This document shows, piece by piece, positions 42,390 to 50,463 of a DNA stretch of 64,000 bases. Source of the stretch: an uncultured Pelagibacteraceae bacterium (GTDB lineage: Bacteria > Pseudomonadota > Alphaproteobacteria > Pelagibacterales > Pelagibacteraceae); contig CABYCO010000002.1 of the NCBI GenBank assembly GCA_902517495.1, forward strand, positions 25,118 through 89,117. The letters are read 5' to 3'. The notes below the pieces were generated by a model. It ran no database searches. It was not told where the DNA came from and was given only the letters and a program-made list of their open reading frames with translations. Numbering within the stretch: position 1 is the first letter of the stretch; every line of letters starts with the position of its first letter. The position numbers were made by a program, and so were the translations under genes.

Positions 42390-43295
42390 GTGGAATTACC
42401 AGTTGTAAATCACCCTGATTATGAGGCAAAAATTGGTGATGATAATAAATTTCCAATTAAAAAGTTTGGTGAATTAGCAAGTTTTCTTAAAAAAGAAAAA
42501 GTAGTTAAGAAGTTTTATAAACCTGAGCCATGCTCAATTAATACACTAAAAGGGGCTCACTCTGAGGAGTATATTTTAAAAATTAAAAATAAAACATTAG
42601 AGCAAACATTGGTTAAAAAAATAGGGTTCCCTTTAGTTGATAGTGTGGTCAGAAGATCTTTAGTTGCAACAGGCGGAACTGTATTGGCCTCTAAACTAGC
42701 AATTAATTATGGAATAGCTTGTAATACAGCTGGTGGAAGTCACCATGCTATCTATGATGAGGGAGCTGGTTTTTGTGTTTTTAACGATGTGGCTGTTGCT
42801 GCAAAATATCTTTTGAAAAGAGGGTTGGCTAACAAAATCCTCATAGTTGATTTAGATGTTCACCAGGGTAATGGAAATTCAGAAATATTTAAAAATGAAA
42901 ATAACGTTTTTACATTTAGTATGCACACAAAAGTGAATTATCCACCAATTAAATCAAAAAGTGATCTGGACGTTGAACTTGAACAAAACATGGAAGATGA
43001 TGAGTATTTAGATATTTTAAAAAAAAATTTAATTTTTCTAAACGATTTTAATTTTGATTTTGTTTTTTATATCGCAGGTGTTGACATTCATTTAGATGAT
43101 AGATTAGGTAAGTTGTGTATTACTGACATAGGAATTAATAAAAGAGACGAGATGGTTATTAGAAACTTTTTTAAAAGAAGAGTTCCTATTTGTGGAGTTT
43201 TAGGTGGTGGTTACAACAAAGACTTTAAAAAACTTATTGAATTACACGCAAGTTTACATAAAAATTGTGCTAAATATTTAAATGACAAAAAATAA
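42390..43295 (+). CDS. Histone-deacetylase-family amidohydrolase (HDAC-like)
   Basis: Zn-dependent deacetylase fold, 301 aa. Zn-site residues are visible in ILIVDLDVHQGNGN (Asp, His) and FYIAGVDIHLDD (Asp), with the catalytic His pair in TAGGSHHAIYDEG and the GGGY turn near the end. Bacterial members act on acetylated small molecules, polyamines or proteins; the sequence looks closest to the short class IV-like group. The GTG start lies 1 base after the dehydrogenase stop and the end overlaps msrB by 14 bases. Confidence 0.88.
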   Translation: MELPVVNHPDYEAKIGDDNKFPIKKFGELASFLKKEKVVKKFYKPEPCSINTLKGAHSEEYILKIKNKTLEQTLVKKIGFPLVDSVVRRSLVATGGTVLASKLAINYGIACNTAGGSHHAIYDEGAGFCVFNDVAVAAKYLLKRGLANKILIVDLDVHQGNGNSEIFKNENNVFTFSMHTKVNYPPIKSKSDLDVELEQNMEDDEYLDILKKNLIFLNDFNFDFVFYIAGVDIHLDDRLGKLCITDIGINKRDEMVIRNFFKRRVPICGVLGGGYNKDFKKLIELHASLHKNCAKYLNDKK

Positions 43296-43650
43296 TCCAA
43301 ATTTAACTCATCAACAAAATAAAGTATTATTTGAAGAATCAACAGAGCCTCCAGGTTCAAGCGAACTTAATTTTGAAAAGAGAGAGGGTAGTTATCATTG
43401 TGCAAACTGTGGAGTGAAATTATTTGACTCTAATACTAAGTATGAAAGTGGTTCTGGTTGGCCGTCATTTTACGAGTCTATACCTGATGCATTTGAAACT
43501 ACAACAGACTATCATGTCGGTTATGCCAGAACCGAGTACCATTGCAAGAATTGTGGAGGACATCATGGCCATATATTTGATGATGGCCCACAACCAACAG
43601 GAAAAAGATATTGTAATAATGGAGTTTGCCTAGTTTTTAAACCTAAGTAA
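43282..43650 (+). CDS. msrB: Peptide-methionine (R)-S-oxide reductase
   Basis: Repairs methionine-R-sulfoxide. The 122-aa protein has both Zn-binding Cys pairs (CANCGVKLFD and CKNCGGHHGHIF), the SGSGWPSFYESI motif and the C-terminal KRYCNNGVCLVF holding the catalytic Cys. The start ATG overlaps the end of the deacetylase gene, so it is read from the same message. Confidence 0.97.
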   Translation: MTKNNPNLTHQQNKVLFEESTEPPGSSELNFEKREGSYHCANCGVKLFDSNTKYESGSGWPSFYESIPDAFETTTDYHVGYARTEYHCKNCGGHHGHIFDDGPQPTGKRYCNNGVCLVFKPK

Positions 43651-43663
43651 TCGATTTCAAATT

Positions 43664-44899
43664 ATGAATATAATTGAAATACAAAACAAGATTATCTCTG
43701 AAAAAATTAAGTTAAAAAATAAGTCGAAAAACTATTTAGGTAATTTTAAAAATATTGAGAAATACATTAAAAAAGAAGTAGAGATAATTAAACGTTTTGA
43801 GGATTCGATTATCCCAGAAATAGAATTTAAAAATATTTTAATTGAAAATAAAAGGACTATTAATGAGAATGTACTGAAACGTGGTTGTGTAATAATTAGA
43901 AATGTTTTTGATGAAAAAAAAATGAAAGATCTGAATGAAAATCTAGATCAATATGTTTTGGAAAATAATTATTTTGAAGATCAAAAAAAAAAGATAGGTA
44001 TAGACAAATATTTCAGTGAACTAAAATCAGGAAAACCTCAAATTTTTGGATTGTATTGGTCTAAAGCACAATCAGAGATTAGACACTCTCAAGAAATGGA
44101 ACAGGTTAAAAAATGGCTAAATAATCTTTGGAACTATGATTATAAGTATAAAAGTGTTTTTGATCCAAATAAAGAACTTGTATATGCAGATCGAATAAGA
44201 AGAAGAGAGCCAGGAGATGATACGTTGGGGTTATCGCCACATTGTGATGCTGGATCGATTGAAAGATGGACTGATGAAGCATATCAAAAAATTTATGATG
44301 ATATTTTTTCAGATAATTTCGAAAATTATAATCCGTTTGATGCCAAATATAGAGATGAAACAATTGAATTTGAGTCGCCAGCGGTAGCACATGTATTTAG
44401 AACATTCCAAGGATGGACAGCTCTAACAGAACAAGGTCCAAATGATGGAACTTTACAATTAATTCCTATTGTAAAAGGTATGGCATATGTTTTAACTAGA
44501 GCTTTACTTGATGATGTACCTGAAAATGAGTTGTGTGGGTCAAAAGCAGGAAAAGCTTTATCGATAAACGAAAAATATCATAGCTTATTGTTAGAAGGTT
44601 TAATTTCAATTCCAAAAATGTATCCTGGAGATACAATTTGGTGGCATCCTGACGTTGTACACGCTGTTGAGGAAAAACATATGGGCAAAACTTTTTCAAA
44701 TGTTGTGTATGTAGGAGCAACTCCATATTGTAAAAAAAATATTGATTACATAAAAAAACAATCAAAAAAATTTATTGAAGGTAAAAGTCCACCAGATTTT
44801 GCTGCTGAGGACTACGAAGTTAATTATAAAGGAAGAACTAAAATTAATGATTTAAGTGAACTAGCAAAAAAACAATTAGGTTTGATAGATTGGAATTAA
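43664..44899 (+). CDS. DUF1479 protein (YbiU-like putative Fe/2OG oxygenase)
   Basis: 411-aa protein of the DUF1479 family (E. coli YbiU is similar in length). A double-stranded beta-helix metal site is suggested by SPHCDAGSIERW (H-x-D) and the distal His in WWHPDVVHAVE, with RTFQGWTALTEQGPNDGTLQL between. No substrate is established for the family. It follows msrB by 13 bases and ends 2 bases from the convergent grxC. Confidence 0.88.
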   Translation: MNIIEIQNKIISEKIKLKNKSKNYLGNFKNIEKYIKKEVEIIKRFEDSIIPEIEFKNILIENKRTINENVLKRGCVIIRNVFDEKKMKDLNENLDQYVLENNYFEDQKKKIGIDKYFSELKSGKPQIFGLYWSKAQSEIRHSQEMEQVKKWLNNLWNYDYKYKSVFDPNKELVYADRIRRREPGDDTLGLSPHCDAGSIERWTDEAYQKIYDDIFSDNFENYNPFDAKYRDETIEFESPAVAHVFRTFQGWTALTEQGPNDGTLQLIPIVKGMAYVLTRALLDDVPENELCGSKAGKALSINEKYHSLLLEGLISIPKMYPGDTIWWHPDVVHAVEEKHMGKTFSNVVYVGATPYCKKNIDYIKKQSKKFIEGKSPPDFAAEDYEVNYKGRTKINDLSELAKKQLGLIDWN

Positions 44900-44901
44900 A
44901 T

Positions 44902-45156
44902 TTACTTTAGTGAAGTTTCTAAAGTACCATTTTTTTCTAGATCTCTAAGTTCTTGATAGCCGCCAATATGTTCATCATTAAAAAAAATTTGAGGAATTGT
45001 GCGTTTTCCATTTGCTTTTTTAATCATTTCATCTCTTAAATCTGGGCCAGTCGATACATCAATCACTTTGTATTCAAGATTATTTCTATTCAGCAACCTT
45101 TTTGCTGCATCACAAAAAGCACACATTGGCCCTGAATACATAGTAATATTTTTCAT
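44902..45156 (-). CDS. grxC: Glutaredoxin 3
   Basis: Small dithiol glutaredoxin (84 aa) that reduces disulfides with glutathione. The active site is CAFC at about residues 12-15 (MYSGPMCAFCDAAKRLL) instead of the usual CPYC, with the GSH-binding TIPQIFFNDEHIGGYQEL following. Both cysteines are kept, so dithiol activity is expected. Confidence 0.94.
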   Translation of the reverse strand: MKNITMYSGPMCAFCDAAKRLLNRNNLEYKVIDVSTGPDLRDEMIKKANGKRTIPQIFFNDEHIGGYQELRDLEKNGTLETSLK

Positions 45157-45184
45157 AATTTAGATATAATTATATTTTTTAAAT

Positions 45185-45484
45185 TTACCAGTTAAGAATT
45201 TCATTTTTCTTTATTTTTACTCTTATTTGTTTTCTAGAATATTCAAATTTTTTTCTATGCTTAATACTTTGAGAATTTACTCTTTTCCTCCATAACCTAA
45301 AAGACGAGGGTTTAAGATTTCCTCTCATTATCTTAATAACGTCAGCTTCAGTTTTTCCTGTTTTTTTTTCTATTTCCTCAAATGTAATTCTGTCAGCCCA
45401 TGCTGCCCAGATAACCCAGTCTGGACTTCCTGGTTTTGGCTCAGGGTTTTTGACTCTAGTTGTAGGCCTGTGACTTTTTTTCAT
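45185..45484 (-). CDS. TIGR03643/DUF2805 family protein
   Basis: 99-aa basic protein. The central segment WVIWAAWADRITFEEIEKK and the LKPSSFRLWRKRV motif followed by KHRKKFE match the DUF2805/TIGR03643 family, which resembles a small helix-turn-helix fold but has no assigned function. Its start lies 120 bases from the divergent LysE gene; grxC follows 28 bases downstream on the same strand. Confidence 0.82.
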   Translation of the reverse strand: MKKSHRPTTRVKNPEPKPGSPDWVIWAAWADRITFEEIEKKTGKTEADVIKIMRGNLKPSSFRLWRKRVNSQSIKHRKKFEYSRKQIRVKIKKNEILNW

Positions 45485-45549
45485 AGATTTTTCAGTAAAA
45501 CTCTAAATAAATTTTAATGCAAATTTTAATGCTTATGATAATATCACTT

Positions 45550-45603
45550 TTAGATAGTCCTATCTAGCCATCTTTAGCTCCCGGTTTTTTAGGACTATCC
45601 TAA
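45550..45603 (+). promoter_or_regulatory. Leader hairpin covering the LysE ribosome-binding site
   Basis: GATAGTCCTA (45,553-45,562) is the exact inverted repeat of TAGGACTATC (45,590-45,599). With one bulged C the stem extends to 13 bp (TTA/TAA outside). The 27-base loop holds a CTCCCGG patch. The downstream arm contains AGGA, the only Shine-Dalgarno-like element before the ATG at 45,605, so folding would hide it. A possible -10 TATGAT at 45,534-45,539 would make the hairpin almost the entire leader. The pairing is seen directly; regulation is inferred. Confidence 0.6.
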
Positions 45604-45604
45604 G

Positions 45605-46219
45605 ATGCTTCCATTAAACTACTTCCTTTTTCTGCAAATTATTCTCTTTATGTTTATTACTCCTGGAACACCTAGGATAGTAATCATTTCTTATTCAATG
45701 AATTATGGAGTTAAGAAATGCGTATGGACAGCTTTAGGAGATGTTACTGCAAATATTATTCAAGCAACTCTTGTTATATTTGTTATTGGCTCATTTATTT
45801 CAGATAATCCTGAGTTGCTAAATACATTTAAGTGGGTTGGAATAATTTATATTCTATATCTTGCTTATGATATTTATAAATCCCGACCAAAAAGTATAAA
45901 TTCTGATGAAAAATCTGAAAAAAGTTTTTTATCTTTTTATAAAGATGGTTTTTTAGTTGCAGGAACAAGTCCCAAGGCCTGGATGTTTTTTCCGTTTATT
46001 TTTCCACAATTTATTGATTTTAATTCAAATTATGTTGCTCAATTTATTATTCTCATAACAACTTATGTAATTTTAGATTTTTTATCTTTAGTCGGTTATG
46101 CAATCCTTGCAAATAAAATGATTATATGGGTTAAAGCCAACGCAAAGGTTATTAACACAATTTCTGCGTGCGTTTTAATTGTAATAGCAGCTATAATTGC
46201 ATTAATGCAACAATATTAG
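45605..46219 (+). CDS. LysE/RhtB-family amino-acid exporter
   Basis: 204-aa exporter with about six membrane helices. The N-terminal FLQIILFMFITPGTPRIVIIS aligns with the RhtB/LysE entry motif (usually PGPxxL...). Later, SPKAWMFFPFIFPQFID matches the conserved NPK...F segment with Ser replacing Asn. Members export basic, neutral or branched amino acids or homoserine lactones; the substrate is unknown. It is the first gene of the amino-acid transport block. Confidence 0.86.
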   Translation: MLPLNYFLFLQIILFMFITPGTPRIVIISYSMNYGVKKCVWTALGDVTANIIQATLVIFVIGSFISDNPELLNTFKWVGIIYILYLAYDIYKSRPKSINSDEKSEKSFLSFYKDGFLVAGTSPKAWMFFPFIFPQFIDFNSNYVAQFIILITTYVILDFLSLVGYAILANKMIIWVKANAKVINTISACVLIVIAAIIALMQQY

Positions 46220-46243
46220 TTATTAATGCGATACTACTGTTAC

Positions 46244-46310
46244 TTGCAAAAAAATTAAATTCTTAGTTAAATAGGGGATAAATTAATTAATTAATAATAA
46301 AAGAGGAGAG
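46244..46310 (+). promoter_or_regulatory. Candidate promoter and strong RBS of the first Liv binding protein
   Basis: TTGCAA (46,244-46,249), a 17-base spacer and TTAAAT (46,267-46,272), then a strong GAGGAG Shine-Dalgarno (46,303-46,308) 4 bases before the ATG. The leader between is AT-only and shows no stable fold. Confidence 0.5.
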
Positions 46311-46312
46311 AA

Positions 46313-47551
46313 ATGAAAATTAAAAACATTATAATTACATTTGTTTCTGCATTAGCAATCTTATTTTCAACTTCAGTTGTATCTTTTGCAAAAGTTGTTG
46401 GCGATAAAATTATTTTAGGATCTGCTATTTCACTTACAGGAAAGTATTCATCTAATGGTGTTCATACTCAAAACGGATATAACATGGCCGTTGACAGAAT
46501 AAACAGCATGGGCGGTGTAAAAGTTGGTGGAAAGACTTATAAATTTGAAATTATCTATTACGATGATGAATCAAATCCAAAAAGAGCAGCTCAACTTGCA
46601 GAAAGATTAATTTCACAAGATGGTGTTGAATTTATGCTTGGACCTTACAGTTCAGGTTTAACTAAAGCGATTGCACCAGTAACAGAGAAGTATGGTGTTC
46701 CAATGGTAGAAGCTAACGGTGCATCAAGATCTTTGTTTACAAAAGGTTATAAATATTTATTCGCAGTGCTTGCGCCAGCGAACTTGTATTTAGACGTTGC
46801 AATCAGAACAGCGGTTGAGCTTAATGGTGGAAAAGGTGTAAGAATTGCACAAGCTTTTGAGCAAGATGCATTCTCACAAGACGTTAGATTAGGTATTTTA
46901 GATGCTGCAAAAGAAACAGGATCAAAAATTATAATTGACGATAAACTTCCAAAAGAGCTTAATGACATGGCAGCAACTTTAGCAAAAGTTAAAGCAACTA
47001 AGCCAGATGTTCTTGTTGTTTCAGGTCATACAAAAGGTGCTTTAACAGCAATTAGACAAATTGCTGAAATGAAAGTTGATGTTCCAATGTTAGCAATGAC
47101 ACACTGTGATGCAGCAAAACTTTCTAAGCAACATGGTGCCAATTCGCAATATGCTTTGTGTGCTTCTCAATGGCATAAAACATTAACTTATAAAGATGAT
47201 TTCTTTACAGATGGTATGACTTATGATGCAGACTTTACAAAAGAGTTTGGTTATGCACCACCATACCAAGCAGCAGAATCTTCTGCAGCTTTGTTAGTGT
47301 TTAAAGATGCTTTTGAAAGAGCAGGATCTTTCGATCAAAAGAAAGTTAGAGATGCTCTTGCTGCTACTAACATGCAAACTTTTTATGGAAACATAAAATT
47401 TGCTGAAGGTGGTCAAAACGTTGATAAGCCAATGGTATTATTCCAAGTTATGTGTGATGATGCAGGAAAATGTGAAAATAAAGTTGTAGCTCCATTAAAA
47501 TGGGCTTCAGCTGAATTAATTCACCCAATTCCTAAGTGGTCAGACAGATAA
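46313..47551 (+). CDS. Liv-type ABC transporter substrate-binding protein (system 1)
   Basis: Periplasmic receptor of a hydrophobic-amino-acid-type (HAAT) ABC importer. The 412-aa protein has a clear signal peptide (basic start, hydrophobic 7-24, cleavage near FAK-V) and the type I binding fold of the Peripla_BP_6 family (ILGSAISLTGKYSSNGV, RAAQLAERLISQDGVEFMLG). Two Cys pairs occur near the C-terminal half. The ligand cannot be read from sequence; amino acids and amides are both possible. It has the best ribosome site of the block and is followed by a terminator, as expected for a protein needed in excess over its permease. Confidence 0.9.
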   Translation: MKIKNIIITFVSALAILFSTSVVSFAKVVGDKIILGSAISLTGKYSSNGVHTQNGYNMAVDRINSMGGVKVGGKTYKFEIIYYDDESNPKRAAQLAERLISQDGVEFMLGPYSSGLTKAIAPVTEKYGVPMVEANGASRSLFTKGYKYLFAVLAPANLYLDVAIRTAVELNGGKGVRIAQAFEQDAFSQDVRLGILDAAKETGSKIIIDDKLPKELNDMAATLAKVKATKPDVLVVSGHTKGALTAIRQIAEMKVDVPMLAMTHCDAAKLSKQHGANSQYALCASQWHKTLTYKDDFFTDGMTYDADFTKEFGYAPPYQAAESSAALLVFKDAFERAGSFDQKKVRDALAATNMQTFYGNIKFAEGGQNVDKPMVLFQVMCDDAGKCENKVVAPLKWASAELIHPIPKWSDR

Positions 47552-47566
47552 TATAATAATGAATAT

Positions 47567-47596
47567 AAGCCCCCTAGCGTTAGGGGGCTTTTTTTT
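47567..47596 (+). terminator. Rho-independent terminator between binding protein and livH
   Basis: AAGCCCCCTA / TAGGGGGCTT, a perfect 10-bp stem with loop GCGT, followed by a T-run. It is one of the most GC-rich hairpins in the window. livH starts 18 bases later, so permease expression relies on read-through. Confidence 0.9.
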
Positions 47597-47614
47597 ATAA
47601 GCATTTAAAGTTTT

Positions 47615-48508
47615 ATGGATTTTTTAATATTTCAAGTACCAATGTTAACAGTTCAAGCTACTCTAGATGGCGTATTGCTTGGTATCTTGTTCGCATTAAT
47701 TGCATACGGAATGGCTCTTCAATGGGGAGTTATGAATATAATTAATATTGCACAAGGTGATCTAGTTATATTAGGCGGATACATTGCTTACTTTATGTAT
47801 CTTTATGGAATTCATCCAGCATGGGGAGTGATTGTTTCTCCAATCATCATGTATTTTGTTGGAGTAATTATCTACAAATTAGTAATTAACAAAGTAGTCG
47901 ATAGAGATTTGTTCATCTCAATTCTTGCAACATTTGGAATAAGTATTTTATTTATGCAATTAATGAACTTTGCATTTGGAGCAGATGTCGTTCTTGCAAA
48001 TTCAGGTTATGGAACAACTATGTTATTTGATAATTCGGTGACATTGCCAAATTCTAAGATATTCTCTGCTTTTATTAGCATTGTTTTTGCCATTGGATTA
48101 GTAATCTATATGAAAAAATCAAAATTAGGTCGAGCTATTAGGGCTACAGCCCAAAATGCAAGAGCAGCAAAGATATTAGGTGTAGATACAGAAAAAGTTT
48201 ATGCAGCCACTTTTGGAATTAATGCAGCTTTATGTGGTGTAGCTGGAGCATTAATCTCAATAACCTTTACAATCCACCCATATATGGGATTACCGTATAC
48301 AATTAGATCTTTCATGATTGTAATTGTAGCAGGATTAGGAAACTTACCAGGTGTAGCAATGTCTGGAATGGGCCTTGGTATGTTCGAGGAATTTGCAGAT
48401 TATATTCTAGGAACAGAATTTAGAATTGGTTCTGTATTTTTATTATTAGTTTTAATTTTAGTTTATAGAAGATTTAAACTTTCGAAAAAGAGAGAATATT
48501 TAAAATGA
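47615..48508 (+). CDS. livH: Liv-type ABC permease LivH (system 1)
   Basis: Inner-membrane permease of the first HAAT importer, 297 aa with about eight membrane helices. The family motifs are ALIAYGMALQWGVMNIINIAQGD at the N-terminus and RATAQNARAAKILGVDTEKV in the cytoplasmic EAA-like loop. It overlaps the small 60-aa gene by the ATGA tetranucleotide. The livH name denotes the family; the E. coli leucine specificity need not apply. Confidence 0.92.
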   Translation: MDFLIFQVPMLTVQATLDGVLLGILFALIAYGMALQWGVMNIINIAQGDLVILGGYIAYFMYLYGIHPAWGVIVSPIIMYFVGVIIYKLVINKVVDRDLFISILATFGISILFMQLMNFAFGADVVLANSGYGTTMLFDNSVTLPNSKIFSAFISIVFAIGLVIYMKKSKLGRAIRATAQNARAAKILGVDTEKVYAATFGINAALCGVAGALISITFTIHPYMGLPYTIRSFMIVIVAGLGNLPGVAMSGMGLGMFEEFADYILGTEFRIGSVFLLLVLILVYRRFKLSKKREYLK

Positions 48509-48687
48509 GTAAGGTTAAAATTACTGATGACAAAGGAAATAATATTGAGGTTGATATAAAGAAATTTAAAAACCATCTAGATGAATACCATTCAAATGGT
48601 TCAAGTATTCACGAAGAAAAAGGACATTATTTTACAATTAATAAATTATTTAGAGAGAAAATTAAAAATCTTTATGAACAAGAATAA
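48505..48687 (+). CDS. Unknown 60-aa hydrophilic protein inside the Liv operon
   Basis: Not recognised. The 60-residue product is highly charged and has no signal peptide or membrane helix. It reads MSKVKITDDKGNNIEVDIKK at the start, then a His- and Glu-containing middle (LDEYHSNGSSIHEEKGHYF) and a basic helix-like end. The start overlaps livH by 4 bases and the end overlaps livM by 14, so it is placed to be translated in step with both permease subunits. Similar small insertions between livH and livM are not part of the textbook operon. It could be a cytoplasmic accessory of the transporter; that is conjecture. Confidence 0.68.
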   Translation: MSKVKITDDKGNNIEVDIKKFKNHLDEYHSNGSSIHEEKGHYFTINKLFREKIKNLYEQE

Positions 48688-49726
48688 TTTAATTTTATAT
48701 ATATTTATTTTAACTTTTGGGATAGCTGCGCCATTTATATTTCCAGCTTTTAAAGTTCAGTTATCAATTCTTTGTATTTTAATAATTCTAGCTCTAACCT
48801 GGAATGTTCAAGGTGGAGAAATGGGATACAATACTTTTGGTAACATTCTTTTTTATGGACTGGGAATGTATCTTTGTGCCTCAGTACAAGTTGGAATGTT
48901 TTTTCCATTGGCAGAGTGGACTGAAGGAGGCGGCGAGAAAACATTTGTTCATACTCCAACACAGTTTTTTCAAGGAATGGCTGTTGGCCTAGCTGTGGCT
49001 GCTGTAGTACCAGCGATAGTAGCTGGACTAATAGGTTATTCAATTTTAGGATTGAGAGGACACTATTTTGCCATTTGTACGTTGGGTTTAGGAGTTGCAG
49101 CTGGAGAAATATCTGGTGGTATAGAAATTATAGGAGCAGGACAAGGTTTTACAACTCCTCCATTTCCAAACATTGGTAGCTTAGAAGCAAGAGGAGAATT
49201 TTTTTATTTTTGTAGTTTCATAGTTTTGGTTCTTACATTTATTGCAATTAAGGCAATTTATTCAACAAGATTTAAATTGGTGCTTAATGCCATAAGAGAT
49301 AATGAAGATAAAGCAGAGGCGATGGGAATTCAAACTATGAAATATAAAATCATAGGTTGGATGATCTCTGCATTTTTCTGTGGTTTAGCAGGTGGAATTA
49401 TGGGTGGACTTGTCGGCTATATAGACTCAACAGATGTAGCATTTGATGGAAGAGAAATGGGAGTATTTATGGTGCTGATGGCAATATTAGGCGGTAAAGG
49501 AACTTTATGGGGACCTGTTATTGGAGCAACAGTATTTCATATATTTAAAGAGGGGTTTTGGACTTTTTTCCTAGGGTGGCAGTATGTTGCGCTAGGAGTT
49601 TTAATTATTGTAATAGTTATTTATTTCCCTGAAGGAATTATGGGATGGTTAAGAGAAAAATATCCTGAAAGATTTGGTGAGGTAGTTGATGAAGCCGATC
49701 GAAAGGCCCAGGTAGAACTCAAATGA
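48674..49726 (+). CDS. livM: Liv-type ABC permease LivM (system 1)
   Basis: Second permease subunit of system 1. The ATG at 48,674 (MNKNNLILYIF, 350 aa) is chosen, because a longer frame from 48,581 would read the 60-aa gene in another frame. About nine membrane helices; family motifs are TWNVQGGEMGYNTFGNILFYG, LGLRGHYFAICTLGLGVAAGE, NAIRDNEDKAEAMGI and MAILGGKGTLWGPVIGA. It overlaps livG by 4 bases. Confidence 0.92.
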   Translation: MNKNNLILYIFILTFGIAAPFIFPAFKVQLSILCILIILALTWNVQGGEMGYNTFGNILFYGLGMYLCASVQVGMFFPLAEWTEGGGEKTFVHTPTQFFQGMAVGLAVAAVVPAIVAGLIGYSILGLRGHYFAICTLGLGVAAGEISGGIEIIGAGQGFTTPPFPNIGSLEARGEFFYFCSFIVLVLTFIAIKAIYSTRFKLVLNAIRDNEDKAEAMGIQTMKYKIIGWMISAFFCGLAGGIMGGLVGYIDSTDVAFDGREMGVFMVLMAILGGKGTLWGPVIGATVFHIFKEGFWTFFLGWQYVALGVLIIVIVIYFPEGIMGWLREKYPERFGEVVDEADRKAQVELK

Positions 49727-50463
49727 GTATTCTCGAAGTAAATAATGTAAGTAAATCTTTTGGAGGGGTTAAAGCTAATGTTGATATTTCAATGTCAGTT
49801 GAGAAGGGGAAAATTGTTGGATTGATAGGCCCTAATGGATCTGGAAAAACTACATTATTCAATTCTATAGTTGGTACTTATCCTATAGACCAGGGATCAA
49901 TAAAGTTTAATGAAAAAGAAGTTTCAGAATTGCCCGTACCAGTGATTGCAAAACTTGGTTTGTTAAGAACGTTTCAGCAAACAAGAATTTATGGAAAATT
50001 AAATTGTGTAGACAATATGTTAATAAGTCATAAAGCTAGTGACGAAAGTTTAGTCTCAATATTTTCAACTATCCCAAAAGATTTAACTGACAAAGCAGAG
50101 AACTTATTAAACTTTGTTGGACTATATCAAAAAAGAAAACTAAGAGCCGGAGATCTTTCATTTGGACAACAGAAATTATTAGAGCTTGCTATGGCATTAA
50201 TGAATGAGCCAGAGATGTTATTATTAGATGAACCAACAGCAGGAATAAATCCAACATTAATAAATGGAATTATTGATAGATTAATAAAAGTGAATCAAGA
50301 CTTTGGTATTACTCTTTTAGTAATAGAGCATAATATGAGAGTAATTATGCAATTGGCAGAAAGTATTTTTTGCCTAGCACACGGAAAAATGCTTGCTAAT
50401 GGAACACCAGATGAAATTAAAAATGATAAGCGAGTAATAGACGCTTATTTAGGAGCACAATAA
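49723..50463 (+). CDS. livG: Liv-type ABC ATPase LivG (system 1)
   Basis: ATP-binding subunit, 246 aa. Walker A GPNGSGKTTLF near residue 37, the Liv-type GLLRTFQQTRIYGKLNCVDN Q-loop stretch, signature DLSFGQQKLLELA and Walker B MLLLDEPTAGINP. It overlaps livM by 4 bases and livF by 1. Confidence 0.94.
   Translation: MSILEVNNVSKSFGGVKANVDISMSVEKGKIVGLIGPNGSGKTTLFNSIVGTYPIDQGSIKFNEKEVSELPVPVIAKLGLLRTFQQTRIYGKLNCVDNMLISHKASDESLVSIFSTIPKDLTDKAENLLNFVGLYQKRKLRAGDLSFGQQKLLELAMALMNEPEMLLLDEPTAGINPTLINGIIDRLIKVNQDFGITLLVIEHNMRVIMQLAESIFCLAHGKMLANGTPDEIKNDKRVIDAYLGAQ

Noticed and set aside
43424..43633. 69-aa alternative frame inside msrB
   Set aside because: msrB itself has all Zn and catalytic cysteines; the alternative frame has no recognisable features.
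44106..44390. 94-aa minus-strand frame inside the DUF1479 gene
   Set aside because: Antisense to the conserved oxygenase region including the H-x-D motif; His/Gln/Leu-rich shadow composition.
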